Source: Actinomycetota bacterium (GTDB lineage: Bacteria > Actinomycetota > Actinomycetes > Nanopelagicales > Nanopelagicaceae). Taken from it: a stretch of DNA of 25,361 nucleotides. Shown here piece after piece: positions 6,151 through 15,240 of this stretch (the stretch's first letter is position 1; each line of letters starts with the position of its first letter). The stretch spans positions 1-25,361 of the forward strand of contig JAPLBK010000094.1 of the NCBI GenBank assembly GCA_026392775.1, written 5' to 3'. The translations under genes and the position numbers were made by a program. The notes under the pieces are model-generated. The model searched no databases. It was given only the letters and a program-made list of their open reading frames with translations, and was not told where the DNA came from.

Positions 6151-8001
6151 GTCCTGACGGTTATAAAGATCGGCGTATAAGCCTCCACGAGCAACTAGTT
6201 CATCATGTTTTCCACGCTCAACTATGTGGCCCTTTTCTAAAACAAGAATTTGATCAGCATCTCGCACAGTGCTCAGTCGATGTGCAATCACAATGCTTGT
6301 GCGACCCTTGAGAGCGCTCTGTAGCGCAGCTTGAACTAGGGCCTCATTCTCTGAATCCAAATGCGCTGTTGCCTCGTCAAGAATTACCACGGATGGTGAC
6401 TTTAGAAGTAAGCGAGCGATAGCCAAGCGTTGCTTCTCTCCCCCAGATAAACGATGTCCACGCTCTCCCACCATGGTCTCTAGCCCATTAGGCAAAGAGT
6501 TAATCAACTCCCAAATCTGTGCTGACTCACATGCAACACGCATTTCATCCTCTGTCGCATCGTTTTTCGCATATCGCAAATTCTCAGCGATAGTTTCGTG
6601 AAATAAGTGTGCATCCTGCATGACAACACCAATTACCCCACGTAAAGACTCAAGGGTGAGATCACGGATGTCATGTCCATCAATCTCAATTGCCCCTGTT
6701 GTAACATCATAGAGACGCGGCAACAGCGCACTAATCGTTGTTTTACCGGCACCAGATGGACCAACTAATGCAGTTAACGTTCCCGGTGCTGCAGTAAATG
6801 AAAGTCCACGAAGTACTTCACCACTTTGAATCGTCTCAGGCTTTGCAGCTGACTCAAGGGATGCCAGTGAAATCTCTTCAGCCCTAGGATATGAAAAACT
6901 CACATCCTTGAACTCAATCCTTGGGTGAGTTGGTTTCAACTCAATCGCATTCTCACGATTCTTAACCATTGGTTCTAGATCTAATACCTCAAATACACGT
7001 TCAAAAGAAACAAGTGAGGTCATAACATCAATGCGAACGTTCGATAACGCCGTTAATGGACCATAAAGTCTTGCTAGCAGAGCGGTAATCGCCAGCAATG
7101 TTCCAACGGTTACTCCACCGTTAATAGCTAAATGGCCACCAATTCCGTAGGCGAAAGCTGTAGCGATGGCAGCAACACTTGTGAGCGCGATAAAAAAGAG
7201 GCGATTGAGCATTGCCATCTTTATTCCTATATCGGCAACCTTGCGCGCTCTAGATCTAAAGTATTCACGCTCTCTATCGGGTTCTCCATAGAGTGCTACG
7301 AGCATGGCACCGGAGACATTGAAGCGCTCGGTCATCGTGCTCGACATTTCAGCATTGGTATTAAAGGAATCACGCGTTAACTCTTGAAGTTTTCGACCAA
7401 CCCATTTAGTTGGAATCAAAAATACGGGTAAAAGTAGAAGCGAAAAGATTGTGATCTGCCAGGACAAAATCATCATGGTCACACCCACGAGTACCAAGCT
7501 CACTACATTGCTAACAAGGCCTGACAAGGTGGCAGTAAAGGCCTGCTGAGCACCCATCACATCAGAGTTAATTCTAGATATGAGCGCACCTGTTTGTGTG
7601 CGAGTGAAGAATGCTATTGATTGTCTTTGAACATGTCCGAAAACTAAGGAGCGAAGATCATAAATGAGACCTTCACCGATTCGAGAAGAGAAATATCGTC
7701 CCAGCATGCTCATAGCTGCATCAGCAACAGCAAGTAATCCAACATAAATAGCAAGCCGAGTGACTAATTCACTATCTTTAGGAATCACGCCTTCATCGAT
7801 GAGTTGGCGCAAGAATAACGGTGTGGCAACAATTAAGGCAGCATCAATGACGACGGTTAAGAGAAAGATCCAAATACTGAGGCGATATGGTTTCGCGAAA
7901 GTAAAGATTCGCTTTACTGTCCCAGCCTTAAGTTTTTGTTGCTTGACCGATGGGTCTGCGGTCATAGATCTGTGGGTCATCCAAGCCGCATGCATTGACA
8001 T
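6130..8001 (-). CDS. ABC exporter half-transporter (fused permease and ATPase)
   Basis: The 623-residue protein joins a six-helix type I exporter membrane domain (about 38-330) to a C-terminal nucleotide-binding domain. Visible ATPase motifs are Walker A GPSGAGKTT (414-422), signature LSGGE (518-522), Walker B VVILDEAT (538-545) and the H-loop His at 574. It probably works as a dimer exporting lipid, peptide or drug; the substrate cannot be told. The start at 8001 is supported by AAGG 7 bases upstream. It follows sufT by 24 bases on the same strand, so it may be the last gene of the suf transcript, although no family-level Fe-S role is known to me. Residues 372-395 form a short insertion before Walker A. 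The 3' end overlaps SURF1 by 21 bases. Confidence 0.93.
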   Translation of the reverse strand: MSMHAAWMTHRSMTADPSVKQQKLKAGTVKRIFTFAKPYRLSIWIFLLTVVIDAALIVATPLFLRQLIDEGVIPKDSELVTRLAIYVGLLAVADAAMSMLGRYFSSRIGEGLIYDLRSLVFGHVQRQSIAFFTRTQTGALISRINSDVMGAQQAFTATLSGLVSNVVSLVLVGVTMMILSWQITIFSLLLLPVFLIPTKWVGRKLQELTRDSFNTNAEMSSTMTERFNVSGAMLVALYGEPDREREYFRSRARKVADIGIKMAMLNRLFFIALTSVAAIATAFAYGIGGHLAINGGVTVGTLLAITALLARLYGPLTALSNVRIDVMTSLVSFERVFEVLDLEPMVKNRENAIELKPTHPRIEFKDVSFSYPRAEEISLASLESAAKPETIQSGEVLRGLSFTAAPGTLTALVGPSGAGKTTISALLPRLYDVTTGAIEIDGHDIRDLTLESLRGVIGVVMQDAHLFHETIAENLRYAKNDATEDEMRVACESAQIWELINSLPNGLETMVGERGHRLSGGEKQRLAIARLLLKSPSVVILDEATAHLDSENEALVQAALQSALKGRTSIVIAHRLSTVRDADQILVLEKGHIVERGKHDELVARGGLYADLYNRQDLTGSPN

Positions 8002-8025
8002 GTGACTACCTTATTGAGTTATACC

Positions 8026-8337
8026 TCAGACAGTAAAACCGAGAGCGCGAAGCTGATCTCTTCCATCATCGGAGATCTTGTCTGGGCCCCAAGGTGGCAT
8101 CCAAACCCAGTTAATCTTCACATCAGTAGTCATCCCCGCTAACGCTGAACGGGTCTGATCCTCAATAACATCTTGAAGTGGGCATGCTGCTGAAGTAAGT
8201 GTCATATTCAATATTGCAATATTAGCTTCATCAACCATAACGTCATAAATTAAACCTAAATCAACAACGTTGATTCCCAATTCTGGGTCCACAACATCCT
8301 TCATTGCCTCCGTTACATCTTCAACACTCGTTGTCAT
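8026..8337 (-). CDS. sufT: SufT-like Fe-S assembly factor (DUF59/MIP18 domain)
   Basis: The 103-residue protein is a single DUF59 domain. It shows VVDPELGINVVDLGLIYDV at about 15-33, the conserved SAACPL with its Cys near residue 53, and the C-terminal WVWMPPWGPDKISDDGR typical of the actinobacterial form. DUF59 proteins act in maturation of Fe-S proteins in the cytoplasm; the detailed step is not settled. It is the eighth suf gene. Its ATG overlaps the sufU stop in an ATGA, which shows coupling. The name is by family and context. Confidence 0.88.
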   Translation of the reverse strand: MTTSVEDVTEAMKDVVDPELGINVVDLGLIYDVMVDEANIAILNMTLTSAACPLQDVIEDQTRSALAGMTTDVKINWVWMPPWGPDKISDDGRDQLRALGFTV

Positions 8338-8777
8338 TTGCTCTCTCCCTGTGACTGAATCGCTGCATCTTTAAAGGCCATCCAACCAAGCAGTGCACAC
8401 TTTACACGACCTGGAAACTTTGAAACTCCCGCAAAAGCTACTGCATCCTCAAGTATCTCGGGGTCTCCCGATGTAGTTCCTTTGCTAGCCATGAGTTCTG
8501 AAAAAGAGTTCACAACTACCTCTGCCTGTGAAAATGTCTTACCTGTGAGTAAATCACCGAGTATTGAAACGCTGGCTTGTGAAATTGAGCAACCTTGGCC
8601 ATCCCACGAGATCGATGAAATGAAGCCATCAGAGACCGTCAAGTTGAGAGTAATTTCATCTCCACAACTGGGATTAACGTGATGAACTTGAGCTGAATAA
8701 TCGCTGCGCAAACCTTTATGTTGTGGATGTTTATAGTGATCTAGAATCACCTCTTGATATAGAGAATCTAACTCCAT
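8334..8777 (-). CDS. sufU: SufU Fe-S assembly sulfurtransferase
   Basis: SufU accepts persulfide sulfur from SufS through a zinc-bound site and passes it to the SufBCD scaffold. The 147 residues contain the expected ligands: C38 and D40 in NPSCGD, C63 in GQGCSIS and C127 in VKCALLGW, as in the Bacillus/Actinobacteria SufU type. The insertion between the second and third Cys separates it from classical IscU. Its ATG shares one base with the sufS stop (TGATG), and its stop overlaps the sufT start. No separate SufE was seen, in line with the SufU-type pathway. Confidence 0.94.
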   Translation of the reverse strand: MELDSLYQEVILDHYKHPQHKGLRSDYSAQVHHVNPSCGDEITLNLTVSDGFISSISWDGQGCSISQASVSILGDLLTGKTFSQAEVVVNSFSELMASKGTTSGDPEILEDAVAFAGVSKFPGRVKCALLGWMAFKDAAIQSQGESK

Positions 8778-10027
8778 CAGGATTTTCCAAAGTACTTTTG
8801 AGCACCCAATAAGGCCTCGACTAACGCGTCAACGTCATGCTCGTCGTTGTAGAGATAAAACGAAGCACGCGTTGTCGCGGGAACATTCATAACTTTGGCT
8901 AATGGCCAAGCACAGTGATGACCTGTGCGCACTGCAATCCCCTGGCTATCTACATACTGACCAACATCGTGTGGATGAATGTCGTTAATGGTGAAAGAGA
9001 GAGCTGCTCCACGTGCAACATTATCTTGTGGGCCAACTAATCGAAGGCCAGGAATTTGTAACAGTTTTTCGAGCGCGTACCCAGTTAATGATCGCTCATG
9101 TTGCGCAATTGCATCCATACCAATGCTGGATAGGTATTTCAGCGCAGCACCCAACCCAACAGCTTGCGCCATATTTGGCACTCCGGCTTCAAATTTTTGC
9201 GGTGCATCTGCCCATGTAGCGCTCTCCATTGTCACAGCTGTCACCATTGAGCCACCTGTTAAAAACGGTGGCAACTCTCTGAGCAATTCAGATTTGCCCC
9301 AGAGAACTCCAACACCTGTAGGGCCTACTGCTTTATGGCCTGAAAAGGCTAGGAAGTCCACATCTAGTTCTGCAACGTTCACACTCATATGGGGAACTGA
9401 TTGACACGCATCAAGTACCACTACTGCGCCGACATCATGTGCACGCTTAATAATTGCTTCCAATGGAATAATAGTTCCCAAAACATTTGATTGGTGTGTG
9501 ATTGCCACAACTTTTGTATTGGCAGTTATTACTTGCTCAATATTTGAAAGATCTAACCTTGAATCTTGATTGACTTTGAACCATTTCAGCTGAGCACCAG
9601 TGCGCTTGGCTAATTGCTGCCAAGGAATCAGGTTTGCGTGGTGTTCCATCTCAGTAACAACAATGGAATCAGATGCACTTAATGCGAAGCGATTTCCGGC
9701 CTCGGCATTACCCATTGCATATGCAACTAGGTTGAGTGATTCCGTGGCATTCCTTGTAAAGATAATCTCATTATCTTTTGCGCCTAAAAACTCGGCAACA
9801 ATCGCTCGAGCGCCTTCGTAGGCATCAGTTGCCTCTTCAGATAGTTGATGAGCTCCGCGGTGAACAGCAGCATTGTGCTTTGAGTAGAACTCACTTTCAG
9901 CGTTAATAACAACCCAAGGTTTTTGGGAAGTAGCACCACTATCTAAGTAGACAAGCCTTTTACCATCGCGAATAGTACGTTCAAAGATTGGGAAATCTTT
10001 ACGTACATCAGCAACAGAAAAACTCAT
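8777..10027 (-). CDS. sufS: Cysteine desulfurase SufS
   Basis: A PLP enzyme that takes sulfur from cysteine, giving alanine and an enzyme-bound persulfide. The 416 residues are normal for group II desulfurases. K232 in SGHKAVGPTG forms the Schiff base, H130 in EMEHHANLIPW stacks on PLP, and C372 in RTGHHCAWP is the persulfide Cys. AAGGA lies 4 bases before the ATG, with the sufC stop 7 bases upstream. It works with sufU, which overlaps it downstream. Confidence 0.97.
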   Translation of the reverse strand: MSFSVADVRKDFPIFERTIRDGKRLVYLDSGATSQKPWVVINAESEFYSKHNAAVHRGAHQLSEEATDAYEGARAIVAEFLGAKDNEIIFTRNATESLNLVAYAMGNAEAGNRFALSASDSIVVTEMEHHANLIPWQQLAKRTGAQLKWFKVNQDSRLDLSNIEQVITANTKVVAITHQSNVLGTIIPLEAIIKRAHDVGAVVVLDACQSVPHMSVNVAELDVDFLAFSGHKAVGPTGVGVLWGKSELLRELPPFLTGGSMVTAVTMESATWADAPQKFEAGVPNMAQAVGLGAALKYLSSIGMDAIAQHERSLTGYALEKLLQIPGLRLVGPQDNVARGAALSFTINDIHPHDVGQYVDSQGIAVRTGHHCAWPLAKVMNVPATTRASFYLYNDEHDVDALVEALLGAQKYFGKS

Positions 10028-10034
10028 TGGATCC

Positions 10035-10787
10035 TTACTTGCTCACGTAATCTGCGTAGCCATTGGCCTCTAGCTTGTCCGCTAGATCTGGTCCACCCTC
10101 TTCAACAATTTTGCCATTAGCAAAAACGTGAACAAAGTCTGGCTTGATGTACTTCAAGATACGTGTGTAGTGAGTAATCAAAAGAACGCCTAAATCATTA
10201 TTGACCTTTGCGCGGTTAACACCTTCAGAAACGATACGAAGAGCATCAACATCTAGTCCTGAATCTGTTTCATCAAGAATTGCCATCTTTGGCTTCAATA
10301 GCTCAAGCTGCATAATTTCATGGCGCTTCTTTTCTCCGCCAGAAAATCCTTCATTAACATTTCGGGTAGCAAATGCTGGATCAATATTCAACGCCTCCAT
10401 TGCACCCTTCACTTCGGCAACCCAAGTACGAAGCTTTGGAGCTTCACCACGAAGTGCTGTTGCTGCTGTGCGAAGGAAGTTAGAGACTGAAACACCTGGA
10501 ACTTCCACTGGATACTGCATAGCTAAGAACAGGCCAGCTTTAGCGCGCTCATCAACGGTCATATCCAAAACATCTGCGCCATCTAGAGTCACAGAGCCAC
10601 TAGTGATTGTGTACTTAGGGTGGCCTGCAATTGAGTAAGCAAGAGTTGATTTACCAGATCCGTTAGGGCCCATGATCGCATGCGTTTCACCAGACTTAAT
10701 AGTTAGGTCAACACCCTTAAGAATTTCAACACTACCATTTTCAGTATTAACTGATACATGTAGTCCGCGGATTTCTAGAACGCTCAT
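10035..10787 (-). CDS. sufC: Fe-S assembly ATPase SufC
   Basis: SufC is the soluble ABC-type ATPase of the SufBC2D scaffold. The 250-residue protein has Walker A GPNGSGKST (40-48), the SufC-type signature FSGGEKKR (148-155), Walker B ending LDETDSGLD (171-179) and the downstream His in ITHYTRIL. There is no membrane domain. The spacer before it (10788-10811) carries a purine-rich GAAGAGAGAAAA ribosome site. The gene lies between the Rieske protein and sufS. Confidence 0.97.
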   Translation of the reverse strand: MSVLEIRGLHVSVNTENGSVEILKGVDLTIKSGETHAIMGPNGSGKSTLAYSIAGHPKYTITSGSVTLDGADVLDMTVDERAKAGLFLAMQYPVEVPGVSVSNFLRTAATALRGEAPKLRTWVAEVKGAMEALNIDPAFATRNVNEGFSGGEKKRHEIMQLELLKPKMAILDETDSGLDVDALRIVSEGVNRAKVNNDLGVLLITHYTRILKYIKPDFVHVFANGKIVEEGGPDLADKLEANGYADYVSK

Positions 10788-10811
10788 TATTTTCTCTCTT
10801 CTACTCGTGTA

Positions 10812-11108
10812 CTAAATCTCAACCGTGACGGAATTTCCGTCGATCTTCACTGCATATGTTTGAAGGCTTATATTTGCCGGTAAGGTCAAGGCCACACCGG
10901 TACGTAAATCAAACTCAGCACCATGTAGCCAGCATTCAATTTTGAAATCTGTTATTTCACCTTCTGATAAAGATGCCTCTGAGTGAGAGCACGTATCGTC
11001 AATAGCAAATACCTCATCGCCCACTCTGGCAACACAGATGGTTTTGCCATCTTTTTCAATCTTGACCGGCTTGCCGACCTCTAATTGATCCAACATTATG
11101 TCGGCCAT
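10812..11108 (-). CDS. Rieske [2Fe-2S] ferredoxin-like protein of the suf operon
   Basis: A 98-residue soluble Rieske domain with both metal-binding boxes: C40-S-H42 and C59-W-L-H62. It resembles the ferredoxin components of non-heme oxygenases, but no oxygenase gene lies near. It starts immediately after the sufD stop (TAA then ATG, no gap) and precedes sufC. A Rieske protein at this place is common in actinobacterial suf operons; it may supply electrons or be a cluster client. The first Met is used because the next one (residue 5) would shorten the first strand. Confidence 0.9.
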   Translation of the reverse strand: MADIMLDQLEVGKPVKIEKDGKTICVARVGDEVFAIDDTCSHSEASLSEGEITDFKIECWLHGAEFDLRTGVALTLPANISLQTYAVKIDGNSVTVEI

Positions 11109-12191
11109 TTACGCACCAGCTCTTTCAAGTTCGCCATCTATACGTTCCATAAGGCGCTCTTGTACCTCTTCGTTGCCGATCTCAGTGATGATTTCATTAA
11201 AGAAACCGCGCACAACAAGTCGGCGGGCATCCTCTAGCGTGATTCCACGTGACATCAGATAGAACAACTGCTCGTCATCAAAGCGGCCGGTGGTACTTGC
11301 ATGGCCTGCACCAACGATCTCACCAGTTTCGATTTCAAGATTAGGAACAGAGTCTGCGCGAGCTCCATCTGTGAGTAAAAGATTGCGGTTGAGCTCATAT
11401 GTATCGGTGCCTTCTGCAACAGCACGAATCAATACATCACCGATCCACACTGTATGCGCATCTTTACCAGCAAGAGCACCCTTGAAATTGACTCGAGATT
11501 TTGCATTAGGAACAGCATGATCTACGTGCATACGGTGTTCAAAGAACTGTCCGGTTGTTGCGAAATAAACTCCAAGAAGTTCAGCCGATGCACCAGCGGC
11601 AGTAAATTCAACGGTTGGCAGAATACGGACTACATCTCCCCCAACAGTTACAGTGATTGACTTGAAAACAGCATCCTTATCAACCACAGCATGGTGGCGG
11701 GCTGTGTAGACACTTTTTGCATCAAACTCTTGTAGTGAGACAAAAGTTAGCGATGAACCTGGAGCTAATGAAATCTCTAGGTCTTCTGCAAGCAGTGTGT
11801 CGCCAATGTTTTCAACGATTACCGTTGCAACAGCGTGGTTACCAAGTGAGATACGTACTCTGGAAAGTTCCGCTGAATCTAATGCACCTGCTGAGCGAGT
11901 CAGAAAGATTGGCTCTTTGATTTCAGCATTTGCATCAATAGAAAGATGAGCAACATCAGCGACCTCTCCTCGGATGCGCTCAATGATTACATCATCGCTG
12001 ACAGCAAGTGGAGCTAAAGATTCGCGAGTAAAGCTGGCACCCTTTGGTAAGCCAGCTTTAGTTACTAGGGAATTGCGCTCACCAACGGCAGCAGTGCCAT
12101 CATGTAAACCACGCAAGCGCTTGAGCGGTGTGAAACGCCAAGCTTCCTCGCGCCCAGTTGGGGTTAAGTAATTAGTAGCTAAAACAGACAT
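11109..12191 (-). CDS. sufD: Fe-S cluster assembly scaffold SufD
   Basis: SufD pairs with SufB in the SufBC2D scaffold on which clusters are built. The 360-residue protein begins with a helical N-terminus (TPTGREEAWRFTPLKRL, typical of SufD), then a beta-helix core, then the conserved C-terminal part with [20 protein letters not shown] and RRLVVRGFFNEI, which resembles the SufB C-terminus. The ATG shares one base with the sufB stop (TAATG). The stop abuts the Rieske ATG. Confidence 0.95.
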   Translation of the reverse strand: MSVLATNYLTPTGREEAWRFTPLKRLRGLHDGTAAVGERNSLVTKAGLPKGASFTRESLAPLAVSDDVIIERIRGEVADVAHLSIDANAEIKEPIFLTRSAGALDSAELSRVRISLGNHAVATVIVENIGDTLLAEDLEISLAPGSSLTFVSLQEFDAKSVYTARHHAVVDKDAVFKSITVTVGGDVVRILPTVEFTAAGASAELLGVYFATTGQFFEHRMHVDHAVPNAKSRVNFKGALAGKDAHTVWIGDVLIRAVAEGTDTYELNRNLLLTDGARADSVPNLEIETGEIVGAGHASTTGRFDDEQLFYLMSRGITLEDARRLVVRGFFNEIITEIGNEEVQERLMERIDGELERAGA

Positions 12192-13600
12192 TAACCAACT
12201 GCACCTTCCATTTGAAGTTCAATAAGGCGATTGAGCTCTAATGCATATTCCATTGGTAGTTCACGCGCAATTGGCTCAATAAATCCACGAACAATCATTG
12301 CCATAGCTTCATCTTCAGTCAATCCACGAGACATCAAGTAGAAGAGTTGATCATCAGAGATCTTAGAAACAGTTGCTTCATGGCCCATTGAGACATCATC
12401 TTCACGGATATCAACATAGGGATAAGTGTCTGAGCGAGAAATTGTGTCAACTAGAAGTGCATCGCACTTGACTGTGCTCTTTGAATGATGAGCACCTTCT
12501 TGGACTTGAACAAGTCCACGATAAGAAGTACGTCCACCATTTCGTGCAACTGATTTAGAGATAACAGATGATGATGTGTATGGAGCAGCGTGAACCATCT
12601 TGGCGCCTGAATCTTGGTGTTGTCCTTCACCAGCAAAAGCAAGAGATAACGTCTCACCCTTGGCATGTGGGCCCATCAAAAAGATTGATGGGTACTTCAT
12701 AGTTACCTTGGAACCGATGTTTCCATCTACCCACTCCATAGTTGCACCTTCAGCACATGTTGCGCGCTTTGTAACCAAGTTATAAACGTTGTTCGACCAG
12801 TTCTGAATAGTTGTATAACGAACGCGAGCACCCTTTTTCACAATGATCTCAACAACTGCTGAGTGAAGTGAATCAGACTTATAAATAGGCGCAGTACAGC
12901 CCTCTACATAGTGAATGTAAGAATCTTCATCAGCGATGATTAATGTGCGCTCGAACTGGCCCATGTTCTCAGTGTTAATACGGAAATATGCCTGCAAAGG
13001 AATATCTACGTGAACGCCCTTTGGAACATAGATAAATGAACCACCAGACCACACAGATGTATTAAGAGCTGCGAACTTGTTATCTCCCACTGGGATAACG
13101 GTTCCGAAGTACTCTTTAAATAGCTCTGGATGCTGCTTGAGAGCGCTATCTGTATCAAGGAAAATAACGCCTTGCTTCTCTAGATCCTCACGGATTGAGT
13201 GATAGACGACCTCTGATTCGTATTGAGCAGCAACTCCTGAAACTAAGCGCTGTTTTTCAGCTTCAGGAATACCTAGACGATCGTATGTGTTCTTAATTTC
13301 ATCTGGCAGGTCATCCCACGTTGCAGCCTGCTTTTCGGTGGAGCGCACAAAGTATTTGATTGTGTCGAAGAAAATTCCAGAGAGATCTGAACCCCAGTTA
13401 GGCATTGGCTTTTTCTCAAATAGAGCAAGGCCTTTTAAGCGAAGGTCTAGCATCCACTGAGGCTCGGATTTCTTAGCGGAGATGTCGCGCACGACATCCT
13501 CACTCAGGCCGCGCTTAGCATTAGTGCCTACATCGCTTTTATCGGACCAACCGTATTCATAGTTACCGATACCCTCGAGTTCTGGATGTGCAATAGTCAT
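12191..13600 (-). CDS. sufB: Fe-S cluster assembly scaffold SufB
   Basis: SufB is the main scaffold subunit that receives sulfur and iron. With the ATG at 13600 the protein has 469 residues, beginning [20 protein letters not shown]. It shows [26 protein letters not shown] with the conserved Cys, and the C-terminal [21 protein letters not shown]. The frame stays open for 18 more codons upstream, but the shorter start is preferred: AAAGG lies 7 bases before it, the ATG overlaps the sufR stop as ATGA, and family members begin close to this point. Confidence 0.96.
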   Translation of the reverse strand: MTIAHPELEGIGNYEYGWSDKSDVGTNAKRGLSEDVVRDISAKKSEPQWMLDLRLKGLALFEKKPMPNWGSDLSGIFFDTIKYFVRSTEKQAATWDDLPDEIKNTYDRLGIPEAEKQRLVSGVAAQYESEVVYHSIREDLEKQGVIFLDTDSALKQHPELFKEYFGTVIPVGDNKFAALNTSVWSGGSFIYVPKGVHVDIPLQAYFRINTENMGQFERTLIIADEDSYIHYVEGCTAPIYKSDSLHSAVVEIIVKKGARVRYTTIQNWSNNVYNLVTKRATCAEGATMEWVDGNIGSKVTMKYPSIFLMGPHAKGETLSLAFAGEGQHQDSGAKMVHAAPYTSSSVISKSVARNGGRTSYRGLVQVQEGAHHSKSTVKCDALLVDTISRSDTYPYVDIREDDVSMGHEATVSKISDDQLFYLMSRGLTEDEAMAMIVRGFIEPIARELPMEYALELNRLIELQMEGAVG

Positions 13601-14277
13601 GCGCGTACCTTTCGCTTCGTTGCTGCTGTTGTTGTGGGTATAAAAGTTGTGCACACTCCATCACCGTGTGCAATTGTTGCTAGACGTTGAACGTGAGTGC
13701 CTAAAATACGTGAGAGTGCTTCAGTCTCAGCCTCACATAGTTGAGGAAACTCTGAAGCAACGTGTGCAATGGGACAGTGATGTTGACACAGCTCTTCACC
13801 CATTGGCTTTTTAGCAATACTGGCGGCATAGCCTTGTTCGGTCAGAAATTGGGCAAGGGCTTCGCTCTTATTACTTTTCTTCTCCAGAGCCAGCATTGCT
13901 TTTCTCTCGATATCGTCAGCGCGCAATTGAGCAAAACCTGAAACCAAGTGTGCGCCAGATTGCGTCGACATAAATTTCAAAGCCGCTACCGCCAAATCAT
14001 CATAGGAATGTTCAAACTGTTCACGGCCTTTATCGCTCATAACAAATACTTTTGAAGGTCGACCTCTGCCGCGATTAATCGCAGAGTGCGGTTCGCGTGC
14101 CTGCAGAACACCATCTGCAACAAGTAGATCAAGGTGGCGACGAATACCCGCTGGAGTTAGACCTAGACGCTGTCCAAGAACTGCAGCCGTTGATGGGCCA
14201 TTTTCTAAAATGGAGCGCGCCACTAAGTCCCGGGTGCGAAGATCATCACCTGGAACTGGGCTAGTTTGGCCACTCAT
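13597..14277 (-). CDS. sufR: SufR-type Fe-S sensing transcriptional regulator
   Basis: A 226-residue regulator with an N-terminal winged helix-turn-helix (about 15-75; [13 protein letters not shown] is the recognition region, followed by a basic GRGRPSK wing) and a C-terminal sensor domain. Four cysteines, C164, C168, C181 and C209, sit where SufR proteins hold a [4Fe-4S] cluster. With cluster bound such proteins repress suf; loss of the cluster derepresses it. It is the first gene of the operon and overlaps sufB by ATGA. A GTG at 14319 would add 14 residues, but that start would put the palindromic operator inside the gene; ATG at 14277 is preferred. Confidence 0.9.
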   Translation of the reverse strand: MSGQTSPVPGDDLRTRDLVARSILENGPSTAAVLGQRLGLTPAGIRRHLDLLVADGVLQAREPHSAINRGRGRPSKVFVMSDKGREQFEHSYDDLAVAALKFMSTQSGAHLVSGFAQLRADDIERKAMLALEKKSNKSEALAQFLTEQGYAASIAKKPMGEELCQHHCPIAHVASEFPQLCEAETEALSRILGTHVQRLATIAHGDGVCTTFIPTTTAATKRKVRA

Positions 14278-14280
14278 TTT

Positions 14281-14309
14281 CACAACACTATTGTGTCGTA
14301 ATTCGACAC
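14281..14309. promoter_or_regulatory. Overlapping inverted repeats: probable SufR operator in the sufR-ctaA spacer
   Basis: Two perfect inverted repeats overlap by three bases: CACAA-N5-TTGTG (14281-14295) and GTGTCG-N5-CGACAC (14293-14309). On the minus strand a possible -10, TAGTGT (14285-14290), lies within the first repeat and 7 bases before the sufR ATG, so a protein bound here would block sufR transcription. Both repeats have 5-base spacers, which suits a dimeric winged-helix protein. The same region is 50 bases before ctaA on the other strand, so it could affect both operons. Assignment to SufR is inference from position and symmetry. Confidence 0.6.
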
Positions 14310-14358
14310 CTTCGGCCACTCGGCCCGCCTGCGCACCCGATAGCCATAGGGTTGGGCC

Positions 14359-15240
14359 ATGGCATCCATGCGCGCGGCTCAGGCACTTGCTCCTCTTTCC
14401 CGGGCCCTACTGATCTCCCAGGCTGCGATCGTTGTGACCGGAGGCGCGGTCCGACTAACGGGCTCAGGCCTTGGTTGCCCAACCTGGCCTGAGTGCACAC
14501 CGGGTTCCTATTTTCCGGTTGAGAATCAAGTCGAAGGCGTATTTCATTCATGGATTGAATTTGGTAATCGACTACTCACTTTTGTTCTCGTTCTATTTGC
14601 ATTAGCTACTGTGATTGCAGTGGTGCGTTCAGGGAGAAAAGATCTGCGCATACTTGCAGCTGGGCAGTTTTTAGGAATATTTGGTCAAGGAGTTCTAGGC
14701 GGAATCACAGTATTAACTAATCTCAATCCACTCACAGTTGCCGCCCATTTCCTACTATCAATAATTCTCATTGCTGGAGCCACTTCTCTTCATTCACGAG
14801 GCAAAAGGGCTTCGGTAAAAACCCAAGTTAGCGCAGGATTAAATCGCTATTCAAAATTTCACATCCTGTGGGCTGCCCTTGTCATCGCCTTAGGGACAAT
14901 TGTTACTGCAATAGGTCCTCATGCTGGAGATAGAGATGTGCCCCGCCTGAATCTAAAAATCCAAGAGATAGTACGCATGCATTCTATTTCTGTATATGTT
15001 CTAATTTTATTTTCTATTGCTTATTACATGCGGAAAGAGATATCTGCGCTCACAAAAAATCGTCTCCGTATTTTTTTTGGTATTTCACTCTCTCAAGGAG
15101 TTCTCGGCTACATCCAATACTTTCTCGGTGTGCCAGAGTTATTGGTTGGACTTCATATCTTAGGTTCGACTTTAGTTTGGATTGCGGCGTGGCAAATCTG
15201 GTTATCCGTTCAATTTAAAGACGAGGAAATAGCTCAATGA
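14359..15240 (+). CDS. ctaA: Heme A synthase (CtaA/COX15 family)
   Basis: CtaA oxidises heme O to heme A for aa3-type oxidases in the inner membrane. The 293-residue protein has about eight hydrophobic helices in two similar halves. The four His expected as heme ligands are visible: H63 (FHSWIEFGNRLL), H130 (AAHFLLS), H208 (RMHSIS) and H266 (GLHILGS). C40 and C46 in GCPTWPEC form the extracellular Cys pair. TAGGGT lies six bases before the ATG and could be a leaderless -10 or a poor Shine-Dalgarno. The first ~120 bases look more GC-rich than the rest. The stop overlaps the tkt start (ATGA). No ctaB (heme O synthase) is in the window. Confidence 0.92.
   Translation: MASMRAAQALAPLSRALLISQAAIVVTGGAVRLTGSGLGCPTWPECTPGSYFPVENQVEGVFHSWIEFGNRLLTFVLVLFALATVIAVVRSGRKDLRILAAGQFLGIFGQGVLGGITVLTNLNPLTVAAHFLLSIILIAGATSLHSRGKRASVKTQVSAGLNRYSKFHILWAALVIALGTIVTAIGPHAGDRDVPRLNLKIQEIVRMHSISVYVLILFSIAYYMRKEISALTKNRLRIFFGISLSQGVLGYIQYFLGVPELLVGLHILGSTLVWIAAWQIWLSVQFKDEEIAQ

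Noticed and set aside
13601..13654. A longer N-terminus for sufB (18 extra residues)
   Set aside because: The residues are low-complexity, they lie over the end of sufR, and a good ribosome site precedes the ATG at 13600.
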